The notes under the pieces are model-generated. The model was not told where the DNA came from. It saw only the letters and a list, made by a program, of their open reading frames with translations, and made no database searches. DNA of 33,928 bases from assembly GCA_017472085.1 (NCBI GenBank), contig JAFUQZ010000024.1:1-33928 (forward strand), written 5' to 3'. This document shows positions 7,786-15,062 of this stretch, piece by piece; the stretch's first letter is position 1; every line of letters starts with the position of its first letter. A program made the position numbers and the translations under genes. This stretch comes from Akkermansia sp. (GTDB lineage Bacteria > Verrucomicrobiota > Verrucomicrobiia > Verrucomicrobiales > Akkermansiaceae).

Positions 7786-8688
7786 TCAGAGCCGGGTCAG
7801 GTCGAGCGCAATCTGCTTCCGCAGGGATTCGATGCCGTCGAATCGGAGCTCCGGGCGGATAAAACGGGTGAGTGATATTTCCAGCCGCTTTCCGTATAAA
7901 TCACCATTCCAGTTGGTAAAATGGGCTTCCAGTCGTATGGGTTTCTCTGTTTCATCAATGGTGGGACGGAGGCCGATGTTGGCCATGCCGCACAGGGTGG
8001 TGTCGCCATATCGACAGGAGACGGCATAGACGCCGAATGGAGGCAGGGCGGCGTGGGGCGGCAGGGTGATGTTGGCGGTGGGATACCCCAGCTGCCGTGC
8101 GAGATGCTGTCCATGCTCCACCGTACCGCAGATGCTGAAGGGACGCCCCAGCATTTCTTCGCATTCGGCCAGTCGGCCGGCTGCCAGACATGAGCGGATG
8201 CGGCTGGAGCATACGGTTTCACCTGCTTGCTCCAGCAGGGGCTGGACACAGGTGCGGATGCCGTGTTGTGCTGCGTACTCCTGCACAAAATCTGTATCGC
8301 CCGCGCCGTCGCGCCCGAATCTCCAGTTGCTGCCGACGGAAATGCCCGCTATGGGACAGGCGGCCTGCAGGATGTTCAGAAACTCTGCCGGACCAAGGGC
8401 TGCTATGCGGCGAGTAAACGGCAGGCGCAGCAAAATATCCACTCCCAGTTCCCGCATCAAGTCTGCCTTCTGTTCGGCGTCCGGAGTCAGCAGCCTCGGT
8501 TGAATTTCCGGCCACAGCAGCGCCAGCGGATGCTCTGCAAAGGTGAACACGCCGCGCAGCGCACCCGGGGTGGAGGCTGACTCTATCACGCGGCGATGCC
8601 CGCGATGCACGCCGTCGAAAAAGCCCATGGCCCAATGTACGGGGCGTTGCAGGGAACGCAGTTCATCAATGGAAGAGAGTATGTTCAT
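7786..8688 (-). CDS. ribF: Bifunctional riboflavin kinase / FAD synthetase
   Basis: The 300-residue product makes FMN from riboflavin and then FAD. The N-terminal FMN adenylyltransferase domain (about 1-180) carries GFFDGVHRGH near residues 22-31, the nucleotide-binding motif, and a later SSRIRSCLAAGR segment. The C-terminal riboflavin kinase domain (about 183-300) carries GYPTANI, with the Pro-Thr-Ala-Asn motif, and GVYAV, NIGLRPT. Length and order match the bacterial RibF family. It lies 17 bases downstream of truB, continuing the nrnA-truB-ribF transcription unit; truB-ribF pairing is common in bacteria. Confidence 0.96.
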   Translation of the reverse strand: MNILSSIDELRSLQRPVHWAMGFFDGVHRGHRRVIESASTPGALRGVFTFAEHPLALLWPEIQPRLLTPDAEQKADLMRELGVDILLRLPFTRRIAALGPAEFLNILQAACPIAGISVGSNWRFGRDGAGDTDFVQEYAAQHGIRTCVQPLLEQAGETVCSSRIRSCLAAGRLAECEEMLGRPFSICGTVEHGQHLARQLGYPTANITLPPHAALPPFGVYAVSCRYGDTTLCGMANIGLRPTIDETEKPIRLEAHFTNWNGDLYGKRLEISLTRFIRPELRFDGIESLRKQIALDLTRL

Positions 8689-8705
8689 GAGGCTGAAATG
8701 GGTGT

Positions 8706-9431
8706 TTATTCTGAGCGGTCAGCGCATACCTGTTCGGGGGAAAGCAGGCGCGCCAGCAGCTCTTCGCGCCCGGCGGTTTTCAGCGTCGGAACATCCACCG
8801 CCTGTGAGATGTCAAACTTGCCGGAGCGAATGCGGCGCAGCGCGGTCAGGTGTGCCCCGCAGCCCAGGTATTGTCCGATATCGTGGGCATACGTTCTCAC
8901 ATAGAATCCCTTGGAACAATGCACGGTGAAATCCACCTCTGCCGCCGCCAGGTCAATGCGCGTAATCCCGTAGTCCAGCACCCGGACATGCCGCGCCTTG
9001 CGCTCTACTTCCTTGCCTTTGCGTGCCAGCTTGTAACAGGGTACACCGTTGATTTTCACAGCGGAGTACATGGGCGGTACCTGGTCAAACTCTCCGTTGA
9101 AATGCTCAAAGGCAGCCCGGATGTCTGCCTCTGTGATACCAGCCGTGGATTTTTCGGCCACCACCTCACCGTCGGCATCCTGGCTGTTGGTTTCGATACC
9201 CAGCTTCATGGTGGCGGTGTACACTTTATCCTCTCCCATGAGCATGTCCTGCATTTTGGTGGCCTTGCCGATGACGACTATCAGCATGCCGGTGGCCATG
9301 GGGTCAAGAGTGCCGCAGTGCCCCACTTTTTTTGTTTGCAGGATGCGGCGGCACAGCGCCACGGCGTTGTGTGAGGTGAAGCCCGGGTCTTTATCCACGA
9401 GCAAAACGCCGCTGGGTTGATCAGTTGTCAT
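8706..9431 (-). CDS. truB: tRNA pseudouridine(55) synthase TruB
   Basis: The 241-residue product converts U55 of the tRNA T loop to pseudouridine. The start reads SGVLLVDKDPGFTSHN, typical of TruB, followed by KKVGHCGTLDPMATGML, in which Asp43 is the catalytic residue. VPPMYSAVKINGVPCYKLAR and FTVHCSKGFYVRTYAHDIG are the other conserved blocks. The C-terminal PUA domain is absent or very short, giving the compact form seen in several phyla. It starts four bases after the nrnA stop and is followed by ribF. Confidence 0.96.
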   Translation of the reverse strand: MTTDQPSGVLLVDKDPGFTSHNAVALCRRILQTKKVGHCGTLDPMATGMLIVVIGKATKMQDMLMGEDKVYTATMKLGIETNSQDADGEVVAEKSTAGITEADIRAAFEHFNGEFDQVPPMYSAVKINGVPCYKLARKGKEVERKARHVRVLDYGITRIDLAAAEVDFTVHCSKGFYVRTYAHDIGQYLGCGAHLTALRRIRSGKFDISQAVDVPTLKTAGREELLARLLSPEQVCADRSE

Positions 9432-9435
9432 GTTG

Positions 9436-10410
9436 TTACTCTGCTTTCAGTCGTTCACGGATGGCTTCCAGTACGCGGGCTCGCACGTTCTCCAGCTCGC
9501 CTTTCATGCGGATGCCCGCTGCCATGGCATGCCCTCCGCCGCCGAATTGAGCGGCAATGTCGGAGACGCTGATATGCGGGTCTTTGGAGCGCAGCGACAT
9601 GCGGATGCGTCCGTCCTCCAAATCTTCAAAGATGATGGAAACGCGTACTCCCTGCACGGTGCGGATGATATCCACCAAGTCCTTGGTATCTTCAGGGCCA
9701 ATGCCCAGTTCTGCCTTGCGTCCTGCGGGCATGGTGTAGTGGGAGAGCTCGCCGTTGCATTCCACCACCATGTGGTTGAGCACCTCGCGGTTGACCAGGA
9801 GCGTGGACAGGGGGATTTCCTGGTAGATGCGTCGGTTGATATCGCCCACATCCACCCCGGCTGCCAGTAACTCACCCGCAGCCTGCATCACTTCCGGGGT
9901 AGTGGAAGCGTACTGGAAAGAGCCGGTATCCGTGCTGATGGCGGCGTAGAGCGCATTGGCAATCGCCGGGGTTATCACGCAGCCCCCGTGCCGCAGCATC
10001 TTGTACAGCACATATCCACAGGCTGCTGAGCCGCCCTCGACCAGATTTTCATGCCCGTAGCGGGAGTTCGTCCCGTGGTGGTCGATATTGATGATGCGGG
10101 GGAATCCTGCAAACAGTTCTCCGGCGCGGTCTCCCAGTCTTTTCCAATCCCCGGTGTCCACACAGATGAGCAGCTCCAGCTCTGCCGGAACTGCCTCCGG
10201 CAGCGGTCGAATCATCTCCGCGCCCTCCAGAAAGGCATAGCGCGCCGGCACTTCATCCTCATTCCACATCGTTACAGCTTTGCCCATGTCCTGCAGCGCC
10301 AGTCCCAGCGCCAGCGTGGAGCCGATGGCATCACCATCCGGCCGGAAATGAGATATGACACCAATATGGTGATACGAGCTTATCTGAGAAAGAATCCTGT
10401 CGTACATCAT
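9436..10410 (-). CDS. nrnA: DHH/DHHA1 phosphoesterase, NrnA-like oligoribonuclease/pAp phosphatase
   Basis: The 324-residue product belongs to the DHH superfamily. ISHFRPDGDAIGS carries metal-binding Asp25 and Asp27, NIDHHGTN near 106-113 is the DHH motif, and GGGGHAMAAGIRM near 289 is the DHHA1 substrate-binding glycine motif. NrnA-type enzymes degrade short RNA oligonucleotides and 3'-phosphoadenosine 5'-phosphate. The tandem ATG at 10410 and 10407 leaves a one-codon ambiguity; a weak CAGG precedes both. In many genomes this gene sits between rbfA and truB; here truB follows at four bases, but rbfA is not upstream. Confidence 0.92.
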   Translation of the reverse strand: MMYDRILSQISSYHHIGVISHFRPDGDAIGSTLALGLALQDMGKAVTMWNEDEVPARYAFLEGAEMIRPLPEAVPAELELLICVDTGDWKRLGDRAGELFAGFPRIINIDHHGTNSRYGHENLVEGGSAACGYVLYKMLRHGGCVITPAIANALYAAISTDTGSFQYASTTPEVMQAAGELLAAGVDVGDINRRIYQEIPLSTLLVNREVLNHMVVECNGELSHYTMPAGRKAELGIGPEDTKDLVDIIRTVQGVRVSIIFEDLEDGRIRMSLRSKDPHISVSDIAAQFGGGGHAMAAGIRMKGELENVRARVLEAIRERLKAE

Positions 10411-10477
10411 CCTGCGCGGATTATAGCATCAGCGGGGAGAGATGTCGAGAGGATTGCATCGTCAGTTCGGGAGAAAA

Positions 10478-11050
10478 TCAGCGCAGGTGGCTGTTGTAGC
10501 GGGGGTAGCGGATAGAGGGGCCGAAACGGTTCGGGCCGGGAAGGGTATCGCAGAATATCTCCCGCAGCAGCACATGAACCGCCATCAAAAGCCAGACAAA
10601 TGGCTCAAAATAATTCAGAATGAAACACCAATGGGAATTAGCGTGGTCATCCATAGCCACCTTGATTTCCTCCGGCAAATCGCTCCAGGAGCCATCGCGG
10701 TCATGCAGGCGGCGGGTGAGCAGTGTGCACAGCGGCACAATGGCCGACAGGTGATAGATGCTGAGGATTGCAACAAACAGGTAGCAAAACTCATCTGCTC
10801 CGGGTTGCTGCATGCGATACACCTCAATCCACCACCAGACTGACAACATAGCATGGGGGATGAAAAAGGCGTAAAACTCCTGCGGGGTGGCTCGCCCGGT
10901 GGTGCTGCGCCACAGTTTCCAGCTGCGGCAATACCAGCTCCAGGGATTGCGCCGCTGCGGGCAGAAACGCAGCCCGCATTCCGGGCATTGCTCCGCCTCC
11001 GGCGCCAGCATCAGGTCGCAGGCCGGGCAGTTGCAGTTGTGTTCCTCAAT
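10478..11050 (-). CDS. Zinc-ribbon plus DUF805 membrane protein, non-canonical start
   Basis: The DUF805 part is clear: WRSTTGRATPQEFYAFFI, LTRRLHDRDGSW and GPNRFGPS are the family's hallmarks, with several membrane helices between. Before it lies a zinc ribbon in which the first pair, CPAC, falls upstream of the first ATG (11011) and the second pair, CPECG, downstream. The reading frame is open from a stop near 11095, but contains no ATG, GTG or TTG before 11011. The frame reads IEEHNCNCPACDLM, so I place the start at ATT 11050 (ATA 11056 or CTG are other options). If translation really starts at 11011, the ribbon is cut in half. It directly follows the TM2-domain gene, whose stop lies 23 bases before this start. 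DUF805 function is unknown. Confidence 0.7.
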   Translation of the reverse strand: MEEHNCNCPACDLMLAPEAEQCPECGLRFCPQRRNPWSWYCRSWKLWRSTTGRATPQEFYAFFIPHAMLSVWWWIEVYRMQQPGADEFCYLFVAILSIYHLSAIVPLCTLLTRRLHDRDGSWSDLPEEIKVAMDDHANSHWCFILNYFEPFVWLLMAVHVLLREIFCDTLPGPNRFGPSIRYPRYNSHLR

Positions 11051-11073
11051 GGCTATTCCGGGGGATGAGCACC

Positions 11074-11283
11074 TCAGATGGTGCGTCCTTCCTTATCATC
11101 AAAGCAGCCGCAGATGATGCGGATGATATCGATGACCTGCCAGATGATGAAACCACCACAGGTCAGAAATTGGATTACACCGGTAATGACCTTTCCGGCA
11201 TAAATGCGGTGAACACCGCCAAAACCGCAAAGAATGAGCAGGGAAAGCAACAGTGTGGTAAGTCGGGAACGGGGAGATTGCAT
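11074..11283 (-). CDS. TM2 domain membrane protein
   Basis: The 69-residue product is a single TM2 domain: a short basic start, a first helix (LTTLLLSLLILCGF), the conserved GGVHRIYAGK turn, a second helix with GVIQFLTCGGFIIWQVIDIIRII, and a charged DDKEG end. These proteins form a two-helix hairpin in the membrane; their role in bacteria is not settled. It pairs with the zinc-ribbon DUF805 gene just downstream, an association that makes sense because TM2 and DUF805 domains often appear with zinc ribbons. Upstream, cca ends 33 bases away. Confidence 0.88.
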   Translation of the reverse strand: MQSPRSRLTTLLLSLLILCGFGGVHRIYAGKVITGVIQFLTCGGFIIWQVIDIIRIICGCFDDKEGRTI

Positions 11284-11316
11284 AATAATGGTTGGAGTTT
11301 GTCCGGATGATTTTGT

Positions 11317-12660
11317 TCAAATTAATTTTTGAGCCTGAACGATGAGAGCATCAGGCGTGTTCTCCAGCTTGTCCTCCTGGACGGCGGTCAGCAGGGTCTC
11401 CAGCACCTGTTTCATGGCGGGGCCGGGTTTCATGCCCAGCTGCATGAGGGTGTTGCCGTTGATGGCGAGGTCCTTCACGGTGAAGGCCGGCTCCATCTCC
11501 AGCACATCCTCCAGCAGCTCTGCGGCATCGCGGATGAGGGCGGCGCCGGAGGCGTGGTCGTAGTCAGAATGGGCGGCATGGTCGGCTCGCTGCACATCCA
11601 GCAGACGCCGGACATTTTCCACTCCCAGTTTGCCGACCAGACGACGCATTCCCGGCACGGTGGTGGGCATGGTCATGTCGTGTACCCGCACCAGAGTGCA
11701 GACGGTGGAGAGGGTGGCGTTGTCGCTCTTGAGGCGCAGGAGGATGTTTTTTGCGAGCTTTTCACCGGCGGTCGGGTGTCCGTAGAAATGCCCGCGTCCG
11801 TCCTCACCCATGGAAAAGCACGATGGCTTGCCCACATCATGCAGCAGCATGGTGAGTCGCAGCATTTCATCCGGCGGGGCGGCGGCCACGGCGTAGGCAG
11901 AGTGCGTCCAGACATCATGGCAATGGTAGGGGGTGTGCTGATCAAAGCCTATACCTGCCTCCAGCTCCGGGATGATGCAGCTGAATACCTCCGGAAAAGC
12001 CAGCAGCATGTCCAGCACTCCGGTGCCGATGAGAATCCCTTTCAATTCCTTGAAGATGCGCTCTGCGCTCACGTTCTCCAGCAGGTGGCGGTTGCGGCGC
12101 ACGGAGGCAGCCGTCTCCCGCTCGATGGCAAACCCGAATCGTGCGGCAAAGCGCAGCGCCCGCATAATGCGCAGACCATCCTCATTGAACCGGGCGTCCG
12201 GCTCTCCCACACAGCGGATGAGCCCGGCTGCCAGATCCTCCTGCCCGCCGAAGGCATCCACCAGGCCGCGGGTGGGGCTGTAGGCCATGGCATTGATGGT
12301 GAAATCACGCCGCGCCAAATCCTCTTCCACCCGGGAGACAAAGCTCACGGCATCCGGGTGACGGTTATCGCTGTAGTTGCCATCGATGCGGAAAGTGGTC
12401 ACCTCCACCGGTTGTCTGTCTGACATGACGGTGACGGTGCCGTGCTGCAAGCCGGTCTTGATGACATGAAACCGCCGGAACACCCGCAGCACGTCCTCCG
12501 GCAGCGCATTGGTGCAGACATCCCAGTCGTTTGGCTCACGACCCAGCAAGGAGTCGCGCACACAGCCCCCCACCACGTATGCCTCATAGCCACGGCTCTC
12601 CAGCCGTTCTACCACGGCAAATGCGTAGTCCGGCACAGTAATGGCAGGAAAATGGCTCAT
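11317..12660 (-). CDS. cca: CCA tRNA nucleotidyltransferase with HD domain
   Basis: The product (447 residues from ATG 12660) adds or repairs the CCA end of tRNAs, needed here because tRNA-Gln has no encoded CCA. The class II head domain shows VVGGCVRDSLLGREPNDWDVCTNA, with the GG and DxD catalytic residues, then RRDFTINAMAY and the neck region with DGLRIMRALRFAARFGF. An HD domain follows near 270 (LLHDVGKPSCF, with a His-Asp pair), as in long bacterial forms with phosphatase or phosphodiesterase activity. GTG 12666 is an alternative start that overlaps the upstream SPFH stop (GTGA); ATG 12660 follows that stop by two bases. Either way the genes are translationally coupled. Confidence 0.95.
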   Translation of the reverse strand: MSHFPAITVPDYAFAVVERLESRGYEAYVVGGCVRDSLLGREPNDWDVCTNALPEDVLRVFRRFHVIKTGLQHGTVTVMSDRQPVEVTTFRIDGNYSDNRHPDAVSFVSRVEEDLARRDFTINAMAYSPTRGLVDAFGGQEDLAAGLIRCVGEPDARFNEDGLRIMRALRFAARFGFAIERETAASVRRNRHLLENVSAERIFKELKGILIGTGVLDMLLAFPEVFSCIIPELEAGIGFDQHTPYHCHDVWTHSAYAVAAAPPDEMLRLTMLLHDVGKPSCFSMGEDGRGHFYGHPTAGEKLAKNILLRLKSDNATLSTVCTLVRVHDMTMPTTVPGMRRLVGKLGVENVRRLLDVQRADHAAHSDYDHASGAALIRDAAELLEDVLEMEPAFTVKDLAINGNTLMQLGMKPGPAMKQVLETLLTAVQEDKLENTPDALIVQAQKLI

Positions 12661-12662
12661 GG

Positions 12663-13769
12663 TCACATCTGGGGTGCGGCAGGGCTCGGCTCCGGCTGCG
12701 GAGCGGGGGCAGGCGGCTGCGGTGCAGCGGCAGATACCGGGGGAATAATGCGGCGAATGGCATCAAAGAGCGGGGACACCGCCTCGCTGCCCACCAGGAT
12801 GTGAGGAAAGCGAATCTTATCCATGTTGCGGATGGTTTCCAGACGGATGATATTCTCCCCAACGGCATCATTGAGCGCTTTCTTGCCTTTGGCTTCCAGA
12901 ATCATGCCCTCTGCCTCGGCCTGTTTCATGGCGAGCAGAGCGGCAGCTTCCTGTTGCTTGGCGTAGAGCTTGGCATCGGCCTCTGCCTTGGCGCGCAGCA
13001 GTTCGCCCTGTGCCTCCTGATTCATTTTGTTGGCCTTGGCGCGGCCCTCCGCTTCTGCTATCTCCTCCGCGCGCTTGGCAATCTCCAGCATGATGGCCTG
13101 GCGCTCATATTCCTGAGACGCCTCCACCTTGCGGGTGATTCCGGCGGTCACGGATTCCGGGGGCATGGTGGAGCCGATGGTAACGGATTCCACAATGAAG
13201 GGGGAACCCTCCAGCTGTTTGCGCAGGCTCTCTTCCACCATGAGAGTGATTTCCGGGATGCGTGCCGGGGCATCCAGTCCCCGGAAACGGGCAATGGCCG
13301 TGCGGACGGCTGTGCGGAACGGCTGGCGGATGAAGGATTCGTATGCATCCTGGGCGATGTCGTCCGGCTTGTTGGGTACATCCGCAATGGCACCGTATTG
13401 CTCCACGAATTCGCGGATTTTGTTGCTGTCGATACGGTATACCAGGTAGGCCTGGGCTGTCATCTTGAGCTGGTCAGCGGCGCGGATGTCATCAAAATCC
13501 TCCGTCATAGTGTACGGCGTCACGCAGATTTTGATGGACTTCTGTCGCCACACATACCCCGTGCCTCCCGGGCCTTTGATGATGCTCCTGAACTCTTTCA
13601 CTCCCACAATCGGGTTGGTGTATACGTAGGCCGCATAACCACCATCCACCTTTTCATTGGAACAGTTCGTTGCCGCCACCACACCGGCTGCCACCAGTGC
13701 CAGCAGCACCCCCGGCATTACCCAGGACAGCGGTTTCTTCACCTCTAAAATCTTCTTATTCAAAGACAT
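12663..13769 (-). CDS. SPFH/band 7 (prohibitin-like) membrane protein
   Basis: The 368-residue product has one N-terminal membrane helix (about 17-35), an SPFH/band-7 domain (about 40-215, with the typical FRTAVRTAIARF and SVTIGSTMPPESV segments), a long Ala/Glu/Lys-rich coiled coil (about 215-300), and a Pro-rich tail that ends in PAAPQM. SPFH proteins form ring-shaped scaffolds in the membrane, often guarding proteases or membrane domains. No protease or NfeD gene is adjacent, so its partner cannot be named. The stop overlaps or abuts the start of cca, an unusual pairing for these two functions. Confidence 0.9.
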   Translation of the reverse strand: MSLNKKILEVKKPLSWVMPGVLLALVAAGVVAATNCSNEKVDGGYAAYVYTNPIVGVKEFRSIIKGPGGTGYVWRQKSIKICVTPYTMTEDFDDIRAADQLKMTAQAYLVYRIDSNKIREFVEQYGAIADVPNKPDDIAQDAYESFIRQPFRTAVRTAIARFRGLDAPARIPEITLMVEESLRKQLEGSPFIVESVTIGSTMPPESVTAGITRKVEASQEYERQAIMLEIAKRAEEIAEAEGRAKANKMNQEAQGELLRAKAEADAKLYAKQQEAAALLAMKQAEAEGMILEAKGKKALNDAVGENIIRLETIRNMDKIRFPHILVGSEAVSPLFDAIRRIIPPVSAAAPQPPAPAPQPEPSPAAPQM

Positions 13770-13893
13770 GAATCTATGTTAGGCCTATATATATGATGAA
13801 GAATGACGAATAAGAAGCCCGCACGCAGTCCGGAGGCAGAAGCCTGCGGAATTAAAAATTCGTACTTCGTCAATCGTAATTCGTACTTCTGAA
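13770..13893. repeat. Low-complexity ATTCGTACTTC-type intergenic repeat
   Basis: Between fabD and the SPFH gene, ATTCGTACTTC occurs twice (from about 13858 and 13879) with TCAATCGTA between, and a related GAATGACGAATAAG lies at 13801. A hairpin (TCCG, AGGC, loop AGAA, GCCT, CGGA) lies between the two. A similar string recurs near 26482, so this is a dispersed intergenic repeat rather than a gene. Confidence 0.55.
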
Positions 13894-14826
13894 TCAGTTT
13901 TCCATCCCCTTGAGGGTCTCCACGGCAGCCTGAAGTGTGGCCACATCCTCGATGGAGATGACGGTGGCTTCCTTACAGATGCGAGCCATCATACCGGCCA
14001 GAGTCTTGCCGGGTCCCATTTCGATGAAGAGACGCTCTCCTTTATCCGTGAGATCCTTCATGCAGGCAGCCCAACGAACGGAACCGCATACCTGCTCACC
14101 GAGCATGGCGCGCACATCCTCCGGCCCGGTGACGGGGCGGGCTTCATAGTTGCAGTATACCGGAACAGCAGGAGTCTGCATGGGGGTGGCTTCCAGCTCC
14201 GGGCGCAGAGCTTCCTGAGCGCTCTTCATGAAGCGGCTGTGATAGGCACCGGCCACGTTGAGCTTCTTGGCAATCTTGAATCCGGCGGCCTTCGCGCCCG
14301 CCACGGCCTTGTCCACACCCTCCACAGAGCCGGACACCACGGTCTGGCCGGGGCAGTTGTAGTTGGCCACATCGATATCACACTCAGCCGCAAGGGCTGC
14401 CACAGCCTCATCGCTACCACCGATCATGGCAGCCATTGTGCTGGGAGCGGCATTGCAGGCATCCTCCATGAAGGCGCCGCGCTTCTGCACCAGCTTGAGC
14501 CCGTCCTCCATGCTGAACGTACCGGCAGCGGCATGTGCCGTGAACTCACCCAGCGAAAGACCGGCGGCGGCCACGGGCTCAATATTCACCATGCTGCTGA
14601 GCATCTTGTAGAGTGCCAGACCATGCAGATACAGGGCGGGCTGGCAGTTGCAGGTGCGGGTCAGCTCCGCATCCGGACCCTCAAACATCACCTGAGTGAG
14701 AGAATACCCCAATGCGGCATCCGCTGCCTCCATCATGGCGCGTGCCTCCGGGTATGTATCATACAAATCCTTGCCCATGCCCACCTTCTGGGCGCCTTGT
14801 CCGGGAAACAGTAAAACAGCTTTCAT
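13894..14826 (-). CDS. fabD: Malonyl-CoA:ACP transacylase
   Basis: The 310-residue product transfers malonyl groups from CoA to acyl carrier protein, the entry step of fatty-acid synthesis. FPGQGAQKVGMGKDLYD is the N-terminal signature. The active-site Ser91 sits in AAGLSLGEFTA; the usual His before Ser is Leu here, as in the GLSLGE variants of other phyla. AGAYHSRFM near 200 carries the second catalytic residue, His, and EMGPGKTLAGM lies near the end. Length is standard. Other fab genes are not next to it. It has its own promoter (14857-14885) and is divergent from hppA. Confidence 0.97.
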   Translation of the reverse strand: MKAVLLFPGQGAQKVGMGKDLYDTYPEARAMMEAADAALGYSLTQVMFEGPDAELTRTCNCQPALYLHGLALYKMLSSMVNIEPVAAAGLSLGEFTAHAAAGTFSMEDGLKLVQKRGAFMEDACNAAPSTMAAMIGGSDEAVAALAAECDIDVANYNCPGQTVVSGSVEGVDKAVAGAKAAGFKIAKKLNVAGAYHSRFMKSAQEALRPELEATPMQTPAVPVYCNYEARPVTGPEDVRAMLGEQVCGSVRWAACMKDLTDKGERLFIEMGPGKTLAGMMARICKEATVISIEDVATLQAAVETLKGMEN

Positions 14827-14856
14827 ATCTCTTGTTCAGCTTGGTTAACTGCCCTG

Positions 14857-14885
14857 ATCCTAACGGACTCCTGCTCTCAAGTCAA
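14857..14885 (-). promoter_or_regulatory. Sigma-70-type promoter of fabD
   Basis: On the minus strand TTGACT (14885-14880) and TAGGAT (14862-14857) are separated by exactly 17 bases, about 31 bases upstream of the fabD ATG. Confidence 0.7.
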
Positions 14886-14978
14886 GCGAAAACAAAATCT
14901 GTTGCTTTGTCAAGCTGGAGAATACTCTACTTTTGGCCTGAAGTCGGAAAAAATTCTTATCAAACCCAAACTTTAGGG

Positions 14979-15007
14979 TTGCCAAAACAGGTTTTGAGGT
15001 GTAGAAT
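14979..15007 (+). promoter_or_regulatory. Sigma-70-type promoter of hppA
   Basis: TTGCCA (14979-14984) and TAGAAT (15002-15007) are 17 bases apart, followed by a short leader that holds an AT-rich hairpin (CTTTTTTG/CAAAAAAG, 15014-15032) before the ATG at 15063. No ribosome binding site is evident. Confidence 0.7.
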
Positions 15008-15062
15008 GGCGCGCTTTTTTGTCGCAAAAAAGTAATTCAACCTAAATAAACAAAATCAGACA

